Assembly (NCBI GenBank): GCA_018895275.1
Contig: JAHIOQ010000143.1
Location: 1 to 35,180 of the forward strand
DNA: 35,180 nucleotides
Reading direction: 5' to 3'
Origin: Candidatus Omnitrophota bacterium
GTDB lineage: Bacteria; Omnitrophota; Gorgyraeia; B26-G9
Part shown: piece after piece, positions 8,007 to 17,432 of the stretch
How the letters are laid out: every line of letters begins with the position of its first letter
How positions within the stretch are numbered: position 1 is the stretch's first letter
Made by a program: the position numbers and the translations under genes
Notes under the pieces: model-generated
Told to the model about the DNA's origin: nothing
Database searches by the model: none
Seen by the model: only the letters and a program-made list of their open reading frames with translations

Positions 8007-10157
8007 ATGGATAACAATAATGAATATATTTTTTCCCTGGATATCGGCACGCGAAAAGTTGTCGGTATCGTAGCGCGAAAATCGGCAAATAAACTTCAGA
8101 TCCTCGGCATGGAAAAGATCGAGCATAAGTCGCGTACGATGCTTGACGGCCAGATTCATAATATCAATGAAGTTGCCAAGACGGTCCGGCAAATCAAAGC
8201 AAACCTGGAAGAAACCCTAAATATCAGCCTGCGTAATGTCGGCGTTGCCGTTGCCGGCCGCAGCCTTAATACAATTAAGGCAAAGATCGAAAAAACGATT
8301 CCCTCTGATGATGAAATAAGCGAAGATGCCGTGCGTAACCTGGAGCTCGAAGCCGTCAGCAGTGTTTTAAATAATGCGCGTCATGATTTCGGCCATGGCG
8401 AATACTATTGTGTGGGCTATAGCGTTATTTACTATGCGCTTAACGGTGAACAAATCGGCAGTTTGGCCGGACATTTCGGCCGGAGCATGGCTGTGGAAGT
8501 GATTGCCACGTTTTTACCGCGCGTTGTTCTCGATAGTATGCTTAGTGTGCTGCGTCGCTGTGAATTAGAAATAACGAATTTAACGCTGGAGCCGATAGCG
8601 GCGATTAACGCGATTATTCCGCAGGATATCAGGGCGTTGAATCTTGCCTTGCTGGATATCGGAGCCGGGACTTCCGATATCGCCCTGACAAAAGACGGAA
8701 CGGTTGTGGCATACGGCATGGTTCCGGAGGCCGGGGATGAAATTACCGAACTTATCTGTGAAAAATATATCCTTGATTTTACGACGGCGGAAACGGTGAA
8801 ACGCAGCGTATTAAACCAGCGTGAGGTAACATTCCGGGATATCTTAGGCAGAGTCCACTCGCTTGATTCGGAAAAAGTTATTGAATCAATAAGGCCGCGG
8901 GTAAAGGAACTCGCCGCTTCGATAGCGCGCTGTGTCTGCGACCTTAATCAAAAAGTTCCCTGTGCGGTGGTATTGGTCGGCGGCGGAAGCCTTACGCCTC
9001 TTCTTGAAGGAGAAATTGCCGAGGCCTTTGGCTTGGAGGCGTCGAATGTCGGTATCCGCTTGCCGGAGATGGTGGAAGGGATAGAGGATACGACCGGAAA
9101 ACTTCAGGGGCCGGATATGGTTACGCCGTTGGGGATAAGTATTATGATTGCGCAGTCTTCCGGATTAAAATTTCTCGAACTGCAGGTTAATAACCGGCGT
9201 ATACATGTGCTGGATATGCGGCAAAAACTTGATGTCTTGAGCGCGCTTGTTGCCGCTGGCGTGGATAAGATGAGATTGTACGGTAAGATAGGGCGTGCGA
9301 TATGCGCGCAGGTAAACGGCGAGCTGAAAGCAATTAAAGGTAAGATGGGCAAGCCGGCACAGATTAAACTTAACGGAGAAGATGCGAGCCTTACCGCAAA
9401 AATAAAAAACAAGGATTCAATATTATTTACGGAAGCGGAAAACGGAGAAGACGCGCAGGGGAAAGTAGCGGATATCATTGATAGTGATTTAACCGTTCGG
9501 GTTGAAGTAAACGGACAATCTATTGAGATTAAACCGCAGATCATCATGAACGGGCTGCCGGTGGAGTTGGACGCGGAGTTGCCTGACCGCGCGGTAATTG
9601 AATACCCGCAAGAGGTCTTAGTTAAAGATGCTTTAGAAAGGGCAGGAGTCGATATCCCTACGCTTCAGGAAAGGGAAATTGTGGTCAGGGTGAATAAAGA
9701 ACCGCGGGTATTGACCCAGAGGAATTTCACGCTGATGCTTGAGGGCAAAGAAGTGGGGCTGGAAACACCGGTGAAAAATGCAGGTAAGATTGAGTTCAGC
9801 TCCGGGCCGGTGATGTTTTTTAAAATTAAGGATGTTGTAGAAATGCCTCCTCTGGGAAAGAGCGTAAACGTAATTCTCAACGGCATGACGCATGTTATTC
9901 TGGGGGCTAAGGGAAAAATTTTCATGAACGGCCAGGAGGTAACTCCCGATGAATTCCTTATCGACCGCGCGGAAATTGCTACCCGTCCGGGAGGGATTCT
10001 GCCGCCTACCGTGGCCCAGGTACTGGAACATGTTTCTTTCAAGCCGGAAGAGCAGCGGGGCAAGTTACTGAGAATTACCGTGAACGGCCAGCCGGCGGGA
10101 TTTACGACCCAGCTTTGCGCGGGCGCGGAAGTCATGGTCAATTTTGTCGAGGTGTGA
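8007..10157 (+). CDS. Large FtsA/PilM-like actin-fold ATPase with long C-terminal extension
   Basis: SLDIGTRKVVGIVA (phosphate 1), ALLDIGAGTSDIALTKDG (phosphate 2), VVLVGGGSLTPLLEG (adenosine); about 300 aa C-terminal extension. Confidence 0.85.
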   Translation: MDNNNEYIFSLDIGTRKVVGIVARKSANKLQILGMEKIEHKSRTMLDGQIHNINEVAKTVRQIKANLEETLNISLRNVGVAVAGRSLNTIKAKIEKTIPSDDEISEDAVRNLELEAVSSVLNNARHDFGHGEYYCVGYSVIYYALNGEQIGSLAGHFGRSMAVEVIATFLPRVVLDSMLSVLRRCELEITNLTLEPIAAINAIIPQDIRALNLALLDIGAGTSDIALTKDGTVVAYGMVPEAGDEITELICEKYILDFTTAETVKRSVLNQREVTFRDILGRVHSLDSEKVIESIRPRVKELAASIARCVCDLNQKVPCAVVLVGGGSLTPLLEGEIAEAFGLEASNVGIRLPEMVEGIEDTTGKLQGPDMVTPLGISIMIAQSSGLKFLELQVNNRRIHVLDMRQKLDVLSALVAAGVDKMRLYGKIGRAICAQVNGELKAIKGKMGKPAQIKLNGEDASLTAKIKNKDSILFTEAENGEDAQGKVADIIDSDLTVRVEVNGQSIEIKPQIIMNGLPVELDAELPDRAVIEYPQEVLVKDALERAGVDIPTLQEREIVVRVNKEPRVLTQRNFTLMLEGKEVGLETPVKNAGKIEFSSGPVMFFKIKDVVEMPPLGKSVNVILNGMTHVILGAKGKIFMNGQEVTPDEFLIDRAEIATRPGGILPPTVAQVLEHVSFKPEEQRGKLLRITVNGQPAGFTTQLCAGAEVMVNFVEV

Positions 10158-10286
10158 AGGTTTATCTTACACTATGATAAGGCTGCGAAAAATAAAACAG
10201 CGGCAGATTGTTTGCAGGCAGGCGAGGTTGTATCTGCATATTCTCTACCCGTAACTTATCCACCTATATATAACCAGGAAATAGCG

Positions 10287-12308
10287 ATGAAAAAACTTGT
10301 TATCGTAGAGTCTCCGACAAAAGCAAAAACAATAAGTAAAATTCTCGGCAGTGATTTTGTTGTCTATTCTTCAATGGGCCATATTATCGACTTGCCGCAG
10401 CGTAAGCTTGGGGTTGACGTCGACCGGGACTTTCAGCCTACATATGTGGTCATTCCCGGCAAGAAAAAGACGCTTACGCAACTGAAAAAAGAAGTTAAGA
10501 ACATTTCGCATGTTTACTTGGCTACAGACCATGACCGTGAGGGAGAGGCGATAAGCTGGCATCTGAGAGAACATTTGAAAGGAGCCGGAAAAGAGCATGA
10601 GTTCTTACGGGTTATCTTTCATGAGATTACGCCGGATGCGATTAAAGAAGCGTTTGCCAATCCGGTTGTGCTGGATTTAAACAAGGTAAACGCGCAACAG
10701 GCAAGAAGGGTTTTGGACAGAATCGTGGGGTATTTTTTGAGCCCGCTGCTGTGGAAAAAAGTGGCAAAGGGGCTTAGCGCCGGCAGGGTGCAGTCGGTGG
10801 CCTTAAAGCTTATCGTACAGCGCGAACGCCTGATACAGAGTTTTGTTTCGCAGGAGTACTGGAAGATTGAAGCGCGGCTTCAGCGTAAACAGGGCGGGCA
10901 TGAAATTTTTACCGCCGAACTGGTAAAATATGACGGGGAAAAGATCGAACTGGCAAACCAGGATACGGTACAGAATTTACTCGCTGAACTTAAAACCCGG
11001 GAATATAGTGTAGCATCCATAACAAAGAAGGAAAAAAAGCGCAACCCATACGCGCCGTTTATCACCAGCACGCTGCAGCAGGACGCTTTTAATAAACTGA
11101 AATTTACCACGCGCAAGACGATGCTCATCGCGCAGCAGTTATATGAAGGCGTTGAGCTTGGAGCCGAGGGGCCGATAGGACTTATTACCTATATGCGAAC
11201 CGACTCGGTAAAGATTGCGGCTACGGCGCTGGAGCAGATTCGTAAACTGATTGGTGAACGCTATGGCAGGGATTATGTTCCGGCAAAGCCGAATGTCTAT
11301 AAATCGAAAAAATCCGCGCAGGAGGCGCACGAAGCAATCCGTCCGACATCGGTCAGCCGTACTCCGGAACAGATAAAGGAATATTTAACGCCGGAACAGA
11401 ATGCGCTTTACGAGCTGATCTGGAAAAGAGCGGTAGCCAGCCAGATGAAAGCGGCGGTGTATCTTTCGAGCACTGTGGAAATTGCCGCCGGCCGCTATAT
11501 GTTCAGCGCCGGCGGCTCAATGCCTTTGTTCGACGGATTTTTGAAGGCCTATGTGGAGCAGGCGGAAGAAAAAGAGAGCCGGCTGCCGGAGCTTAATAAG
11601 GACGAGCCGCTCGACTTGCTGGAGCTGGTTCCTTCACAGCATTTTACGAGGCCGCCGGCGCGGTATTCAGAGGCGTCTTTGGTTAAGGACCTGGAAGAAA
11701 AAGGAATCGGCCGTCCGAGCACATACGCGCCGATAGTGTATACGCTGATTCTCCGCGATTACGTGCGCAGGGAAAAGGGCTACCTGATTTGCACGGAATT
11801 GGGCATGAAGGTAAGCGATATCCTGGCGGAATACTTCCCGAATATCATTAATGTGGCGTTTACGGCAACGATGGAGGAGGAGCTGGACAAGGTTGAAGAT
11901 GGAACCCTGGACTGGATCGCGGTACTTAAAGATTTCTATACGCCATTTGAAAAGAAACTGCACTTTGCGCAGGAAAATTTAAAAAAAGAAGTTATTGAAA
12001 CCGACCAGGTTTGCGAAAAATGCGGCCGGCCGATGGTGATTAAATGGTCCCGGCGCGGCAAGTTTTTAAGCTGTTCAGGCTTCCCCGAATGCCGTAACGC
12101 GAAGTCGATGTCAACCGGAGTGAAATGCCCGAATCCGGGCTGTGAGGGCGAATTGGTGATGCGGCGTTCGAAAAGAGGCATGCGTTTCTACGGATGCAGC
12201 AAGTATCCGCAATGCCGTTATGTATCCAGAGATCTACCCCGAGAGACAAATAAGCTGGAAGGGGAAAATAAGGAAGTAGATGGGGGAGAGGAAAGACAAA
12301 TATTTTAG
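10287..12308 (+). CDS. topA: DNA topoisomerase I (type IA)
   Basis: MKKLVIVESPTKAKTISKIL; TOPRIM DHDREGEAISWHL; active site GLITYMRTDS; two C-terminal C4 zinc ribbons. The ORF-track start at 10212 is upstream of the homologous start. Confidence 0.97.
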   Translation: MKKLVIVESPTKAKTISKILGSDFVVYSSMGHIIDLPQRKLGVDVDRDFQPTYVVIPGKKKTLTQLKKEVKNISHVYLATDHDREGEAISWHLREHLKGAGKEHEFLRVIFHEITPDAIKEAFANPVVLDLNKVNAQQARRVLDRIVGYFLSPLLWKKVAKGLSAGRVQSVALKLIVQRERLIQSFVSQEYWKIEARLQRKQGGHEIFTAELVKYDGEKIELANQDTVQNLLAELKTREYSVASITKKEKKRNPYAPFITSTLQQDAFNKLKFTTRKTMLIAQQLYEGVELGAEGPIGLITYMRTDSVKIAATALEQIRKLIGERYGRDYVPAKPNVYKSKKSAQEAHEAIRPTSVSRTPEQIKEYLTPEQNALYELIWKRAVASQMKAAVYLSSTVEIAAGRYMFSAGGSMPLFDGFLKAYVEQAEEKESRLPELNKDEPLDLLELVPSQHFTRPPARYSEASLVKDLEEKGIGRPSTYAPIVYTLILRDYVRREKGYLICTELGMKVSDILAEYFPNIINVAFTATMEEELDKVEDGTLDWIAVLKDFYTPFEKKLHFAQENLKKEVIETDQVCEKCGRPMVIKWSRRGKFLSCSGFPECRNAKSMSTGVKCPNPGCEGELVMRRSKRGMRFYGCSKYPQCRYVSRDLPRETNKLEGENKEVDGGEERQIF

Positions 12309-12392
12309 TAACCAGAAACCAGAGCACAGAACTCAGAACAAATAATTCTGGTAACGGGTTACTGGAGTCTGGGTTCAGAATGATTTAAAATC

Positions 12393-13265
12393 ATGGAACG
12401 CTATATCGATAAATTTTTAAGCTATCTGAAAATCGAGAAAGACGCATCCGTACATACGATTATCAATTACAGCGTGGATTTGAAGGAGCTTGCCGGATTT
12501 CTCCAAAACAAAGATATCCACGGCGTTGATGTACTGGATATCCGCAGATTCCTGGTGGGCCTGCGGCAAAAGGGGTTCAAGAAGATAACGATTACGCGTA
12601 AAATGGCCTGCCTGCGTTCATTTTTTAAATTTCTCTGCCGCGAGGGGCATATCAAAACCAATCCCATGATTGGGCTGGTCGGGCCTAAACTGGAGAAAAA
12701 GCTGCCTATTTTTCTCGGAGAAGACGAGGTAAGCCAGCTTCTGGATACGCCGGACATAAAAGACGAAAGGGGATTGCGGGATAAGGCAATCCTGGAAACG
12801 CTTTACAGCACAGGTATCCGCGTAAGCGAACTTGTCGGCTTGAACATCGAGAATATTGATTTTATCGGCGGAATAGTAAGGGTATTCGGTAAGGGTAAAA
12901 AAGAGCGCCTCGCGCCGATCGGAGACAAGGCCCTGCGCGTGATAAAAAGCTATCTTCAAAAACGCAGTACCGGTAAAGGCGCGGCTTCCCGCGCGCTTTT
13001 CTTGAATAAGGACGGACGCCGGCTTACGGACCGCAGTGTGCGTAATATCGTCGATAAATATATCCACATCGCCGGCATACAGAGAAATATTTCTCCGCAC
13101 GGGCTGCGGCATTCTTTTGCCACGCATCTTTTGAACCGGGGAGCGGACTTACGTTCCGTGCAGGAACTGCTCGGCCACGCGAACTTATCCACAACGCAGA
13201 TATACACGCATTTGTCCACGGAAAGGATAAAAAGCGTTTATGAAAAAACACACCCGCGCGCCTAA
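12393..13265 (+). CDS. Tyrosine recombinase XerC/XerD type
   Basis: SAM-like N-domain; catalytic R...K...HGLRHSFATHLL...LGHANLSTTQIYTH. Confidence 0.95.
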   Translation: MERYIDKFLSYLKIEKDASVHTIINYSVDLKELAGFLQNKDIHGVDVLDIRRFLVGLRQKGFKKITITRKMACLRSFFKFLCREGHIKTNPMIGLVGPKLEKKLPIFLGEDEVSQLLDTPDIKDERGLRDKAILETLYSTGIRVSELVGLNIENIDFIGGIVRVFGKGKKERLAPIGDKALRVIKSYLQKRSTGKGAASRALFLNKDGRRLTDRSVRNIVDKYIHIAGIQRNISPHGLRHSFATHLLNRGADLRSVQELLGHANLSTTQIYTHLSTERIKSVYEKTHPRA

Positions 13266-13288
13266 AACGTATACAGGGAAACGGAACT

Positions 13289-14572
13289 ATGCGCTTTATA
13301 CTTGATATTATATATTTATTTGCCGCCTGTGCCTATCTGCCTTCCTTTGTTTTTAAGGGAAAACACCGCCTGGGCATACGGCAGCGTTTTGGTATATACG
13401 CGCCGGATATTCGTATCGCGTTTAAGGCAAATCAGCCGCGGTTATGGCTGCATGCCGTAAGCGTGGGCGAGATTAAGGCCGCGGCCGCGTTGATCGAGGC
13501 CCTGCGCAGCCGCTTCCCCGGCCTGCGGTTTGTGATTTCGACGATTACGCCTACCGGCAACACCGTGGCGCGGCAGCTGGCCGCTCGGGAGGATATTGTC
13601 ATCTATTTTCCTTTTGATTTAAGCCTGGTGGTTAAAAAGGCCGTATCTATGATTAATCCCGCGGCCGTACTGATTATGGAAACGGAGATATGGCCGAATT
13701 TTATCCATGAACTCTCTGCGCAGCACATCCCCGTAGCAATTGTCAACGGCCGGATATCGGATAAGGCCTTTCCGCGTTACCGCCGCGGAAAATTTATTTT
13801 TCAGGAGGCGCTGAAAAATATCGGTATTTTTTGCATGCAGACGGAGAACGACGCGAGCCGGATTATCGAGCTGGGAGCGGATAAACAAAAAGTGCATATC
13901 GCCGGTAATATCAAGTTTGACCAGGTAAAGCCGGCTGCGGCATCGCTGCCGCTGAGGCTCGGGCTCAAGGCACACGAGCGTTTGCTTGTTGCCGGAAGCA
14001 CGCATGATAATGAGGAAGAAATGATCACGCGCGTTTTTCTTAAGCTCAAACCAAAATATTCATTTTTGCGGCTTTTGCTTGCGCCGCGGCATCCGCACCG
14101 CGCCGCTGCCGTTGAGAAGATGCTTAAACAAAACGGATTGTTCGTGCAGTTGATAAGCCGGCTTGCCGCGGATGAGCGGGAAATAGAAAAGGACGCGGTT
14201 TTTCTGCTCGATGTTATGGGGATTCTGAACCGGGTATACCGTTTGGCGGACATTGTATTTATCGGCGGCAGCCTCGTCCGGCACGGCGGACAGAATCCGA
14301 TAGAGGCGGCGGCCTGCGGAAAACCGGTGGTTTTCGGCAGATACATGTATAATTTTTCCAAGATAGCTAAAATGTTCCTTGATAATAAAGCGGCGCTCTC
14401 CGTCTCAGATGAAGACGGCCTTTTCACTGCTCTGGACGAGTTGCTCCGTGATCCCGGAAAGAAAAAACAACTGGCGCAAAACGCGCAACGCCTGGTGGAC
14501 AAAAATAAAGGCAGTGTGCAGCGCATCATAGAGTTGCTGGAGAAAAAATCGTTCTTTGCGAAATACGGTTGA
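13289..14572 (+). CDS. waaA: 3-deoxy-D-manno-octulosonic acid transferase
   Basis: RLWLHAVSVGEIKAAAALIEALR...ETEIWPNFIHEL...NGRISDKAFPRY...GGSLVRHGGQNPIEAAACGKPVVFG. Confidence 0.95.
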   Translation: MRFILDIIYLFAACAYLPSFVFKGKHRLGIRQRFGIYAPDIRIAFKANQPRLWLHAVSVGEIKAAAALIEALRSRFPGLRFVISTITPTGNTVARQLAAREDIVIYFPFDLSLVVKKAVSMINPAAVLIMETEIWPNFIHELSAQHIPVAIVNGRISDKAFPRYRRGKFIFQEALKNIGIFCMQTENDASRIIELGADKQKVHIAGNIKFDQVKPAAASLPLRLGLKAHERLLVAGSTHDNEEEMITRVFLKLKPKYSFLRLLLAPRHPHRAAAVEKMLKQNGLFVQLISRLAADEREIEKDAVFLLDVMGILNRVYRLADIVFIGGSLVRHGGQNPIEAAACGKPVVFGRYMYNFSKIAKMFLDNKAALSVSDEDGLFTALDELLRDPGKKKQLAQNAQRLVDKNKGSVQRIIELLEKKSFFAKYG

Positions 14573-14597
14573 CTCCTGGGCTTTTTATTGGTAGAAT
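14569..14597 (+). promoter_or_regulatory. Sigma70-type promoter upstream of TonB-dependent receptor
   Basis: TTGACT (14569-14574, overlapping the waaA stop), 17-bp spacer, TAGAAT (14592-14597). Confidence 0.65.
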
Positions 14598-14637
14598 AAA
14601 AAAATAATCACTAACCCGAGTGGTATTTTTTTAGGCA

Positions 14638-14675
14638 GCATTGTTAACTTATAATTATTATATGGTTAACAATGC
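14638..14675 (+). promoter_or_regulatory. 11-bp perfect inverted repeat with 16-nt spacer: candidate operator or leader hairpin
   Basis: GCATTGTTAAC (14638-14648) - N16 - GTTAACAATGC (14665-14675), between the predicted promoter and the start at 14689. Confidence 0.6.
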
Positions 14676-14688
14676 GGAAAGGATCCGG

Positions 14689-16527
14689 ATGAGTAAATAT
14701 AGGTACTACGGGCATGCCCGTGGGGTTGTTTTCCATTTTCTGGGTGTTTTTATTATCGCGAGCGGGTTTTTTATCGGCCCGGCGGTTGCCGCGGATAAGA
14801 CTGCTACCTATTTTCTGGAGCCGGTAGTTGTATGTCCGACCGTATTGGCGGAATATTATAGTAATTCTCTGCGGCATATTGAAACCGGAGAAAATTGCGA
14901 AAATAACGGCGCGTATTCCCTTGTTGACCGTTTTCGTTATTTCTCGACGCTGGACGTGTCCCGCCGCGGAGTCTTTGATGTACAATCCGATATCCAGATG
15001 CGCGGCGCAGGATTTGAGCAGACGGATATTCTTTTAAACGGTGTTATTATCAATGACCCGCAGACCGGGCATTTTAACGCGGACATCCCTTTTTTCCCCG
15101 AGGACATGGAAAGAATCGTGGCCATCGCCGGGCCGGCGGCAAGCGTAAACGGAGCAGGGCGCCCGGGCGGCTCCGTGCATTTGGTAATGAGAAAACCCGA
15201 AAAACCGGGCGTAGCAGTAAAAACGGTCTTTGGAGCGCATGATTTTTCCAGCCAGACGCTGGCATTGTCTTATTCCTTGGCAAATACAATGTCCCGCACA
15301 ACCTTGGGCCGGGCCTCTTGCGACGGATACCGCTATAACACGGATTTTGACAGCATTTGTCTTTCGCATATCACGGCAGCGGAAAGCGGCCGGGGAGAGA
15401 TCAAGTTTCTTTTCGGTTGGCTGGATAAGGACTTCGGCGCGAACGGTTTTTATTCGGAGTTTTATCCGGAGCAAAAAGAGTTCACGAATACCGTATTCAG
15501 CAGCATCGGATTACAGGCCGAAGGCAGTGGGTACTATATCAATCCGCAGGTCTACGTACGCCGCCATAATGACCGCTACCTGCTTAACCGCATGAACCCC
15601 GGATTTTATGAGAATCTGCATACGAATTATATCAGCGGCGCCAAAATCGATACGGTGTTTGAATTGGAGGAGGGGAAATTATGTACCGGCATTGATTCCT
15701 GCGAGGAGAGGATTAAAAGTTCGAGTTTGGGAAAACACGCCCGCCTGCGCCATACGCTCTATTCCGTTTATAGCTCGGAGTGGGAAAGGACACTTTATTC
15801 CTGCGGGATTACGGGGTATTTTTACGAAGGGTTTAACTCACGCGGTGTACCGGAGATAAGCGCGGGGTACAGGCTAAAAGATAATCTTAAGCTGCGCTCG
15901 GCTTTCAGCCGGTCTTTTCGGCCACCGACGTTTACGGAATTATATTACGACAGCCCGGCCAACAAAGGAAACCGCGAGCTTTCCGCGGAGGAATCGAAAA
16001 ATTATGAAACAGGCATTGATTACGCCGGGGAAGGGTGGGATTCCTCTCTCACCGCGTTTTGGCGCAGAGAGAAAAATCTGATTGACTGGGTGCGCACGCC
16101 TGCCTCGACCGTTTATCAGGTGAGGAATGTCGCGCATGTAAATACGCAGGGGATTGAGGCGAATGTAACTATTTGCCCGCTAGCGGAAAACTGGCGGAAA
16201 GTTACGCTCGGGTATGCTTATACGGACCGCAACGAAAAGGACACGGAATTTATTTCCAAATACGTCTTTGATTATCTTGAACACAAGTTTGTCTGCGGCA
16301 GTGAATATGTTTTGCCATACGCCATAACCGCCAAGGCCAACCTTACGTACCTGGAACGCGTGCATAAAGGCGGTGATTTTGTTTTCGATTCCAGTCTGGA
16401 GAGGGAGATTAAGAATTGCCGTGTTTATTTAAAAATAGATAACCTGTTTAATCATGCCTACGCGGAAAAAAGCAATATTCCCATGCCGGGCAGGTGGGTG
16501 TTTGCCGGTATCGAGGCGCGGTGGTAA
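14689..16527 (+). CDS. TonB-dependent outer-membrane receptor (BtuB-like)
   Basis: Plug domain with DVQSDIQMRGAGFEQTDILLNGVIINDPQTGHFNADIPF; C-terminal TonB-receptor barrel with FSRSFRPPTFTELYY and LFNHAYAE...PMPGRWVFAGIEARW. AAAGGA upstream of ATG 14689. Confidence 0.9.
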   Translation: MSKYRYYGHARGVVFHFLGVFIIASGFFIGPAVAADKTATYFLEPVVVCPTVLAEYYSNSLRHIETGENCENNGAYSLVDRFRYFSTLDVSRRGVFDVQSDIQMRGAGFEQTDILLNGVIINDPQTGHFNADIPFFPEDMERIVAIAGPAASVNGAGRPGGSVHLVMRKPEKPGVAVKTVFGAHDFSSQTLALSYSLANTMSRTTLGRASCDGYRYNTDFDSICLSHITAAESGRGEIKFLFGWLDKDFGANGFYSEFYPEQKEFTNTVFSSIGLQAEGSGYYINPQVYVRRHNDRYLLNRMNPGFYENLHTNYISGAKIDTVFELEEGKLCTGIDSCEERIKSSSLGKHARLRHTLYSVYSSEWERTLYSCGITGYFYEGFNSRGVPEISAGYRLKDNLKLRSAFSRSFRPPTFTELYYDSPANKGNRELSAEESKNYETGIDYAGEGWDSSLTAFWRREKNLIDWVRTPASTVYQVRNVAHVNTQGIEANVTICPLAENWRKVTLGYAYTDRNEKDTEFISKYVFDYLEHKFVCGSEYVLPYAITAKANLTYLERVHKGGDFVFDSSLEREIKNCRVYLKIDNLFNHAYAEKSNIPMPGRWVFAGIEARW

Positions 16528-16587
16528 GCGCCTGTTTATTTTGAAATCCCTCGTCAAACTTTATGCCTTGATATCATATTAAATTTA

Positions 16588-16607
16588 CACATGTAGATCA
16601 TGTAGCG
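16588..16607 (-). repeat. Partial end of the GxxExxY-associated repeat, reverse orientation
   Basis: CACATGTAGATCATGTAGCG matches the reverse complement of the right end of the copies at 31331 and 34736 (CACATGTAGTTCATATAGCG) at 18/20 positions. Confidence 0.55.
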
Positions 16608-16852
16608 AATTTCCATCATTCTCTGTGTCTCTGTGTGAGCATAAAAAAAATTATAACGATGTGTTGCGGCCCGATTTGATTTGTTAAACAAGCATTATTT
16701 ACCCACTTGAAACTTACAGGAGTCGTTTAAACAAATTCTATTCTGCCAAAAATTTCTTTTCGATCTTGTGTGCATATTGTGATACAATATTTCCGTGCTT
16801 CTGTGGTTAAGTTTTGACATTACCCCTTAAAGGAATCTTTACGAAGGCGGAT

Positions 16853-17326
16853 ATGCGCAGTAAAATCATTTATCTGATGTTTTTGTTATGCCTGCTACCC
16901 CGGTATGCCTCAGCGGAAAATAATCCGGAGCTTATCGCGGAACTGAATAGGGTCTTTACCTTGGAAATCCAGTCTCTGCAGCAATGCGAGCATGACAGCG
17001 AGGTATTTAATGTGGCCATGCCTTTCCACCGGATTATTCTGGAAAAACAGGAAACCGTGAAATCTCTTGCAGATGTTATTGATGCCTTGAACGGAGATGC
17101 GGAGAAAAACCGTCTGCCGATCGTGAAAACTACTCAATTGGACAAGGCTTTGGTGATTGATGCCGAAGCTCAGATTGAAATTATAGACAGATATGATAAA
17201 TTGCTTGCCGCTTTCGGGTATCCGGAGGTGCGTCGGATAGTGGTTATTGCCCGCAGCCGGGCATTGCGGCATTTTATGCTGCTGACGAACATGGCACAGA
17301 AGATCGGCATAAAATGGACGGATTAA
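16853..17326 (+). CDS. Secreted/periplasmic ferritin-like (DUF2202-like) helical protein
   Basis: Signal peptide MRSKIIYLMFLLCLLPRYASA; FTLEIQSLQQCEHDSEVF...MPFHRIILEKQETVKSLADVIDALNG resembles the DUF2202 four-helix pattern. Confidence 0.5.
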   Translation: MRSKIIYLMFLLCLLPRYASAENNPELIAELNRVFTLEIQSLQQCEHDSEVFNVAMPFHRIILEKQETVKSLADVIDALNGDAEKNRLPIVKTTQLDKALVIDAEAQIEIIDRYDKLLAAFGYPEVRRIVVIARSRALRHFMLLTNMAQKIGIKWTD

Positions 17327-17432
17327 GACTAATTGTGCCCGGCTTTTCTAATAAAAAGGTTGATTCAATATTTAATAGTGATACAATTAATATCGTAACA
17401 TTAAATCTGACTGTTCATTAAGGAGGCATGTT

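Noticed and set aside
13801-14529. 242-aa minus-strand ORF over waaA
   Set aside because: Antisense to well-supported waaA; no recognisable domain.
15230-15595. 121-aa + strand ORF inside the TonB receptor gene
   Set aside because: Alternate frame within a well-supported receptor CDS.
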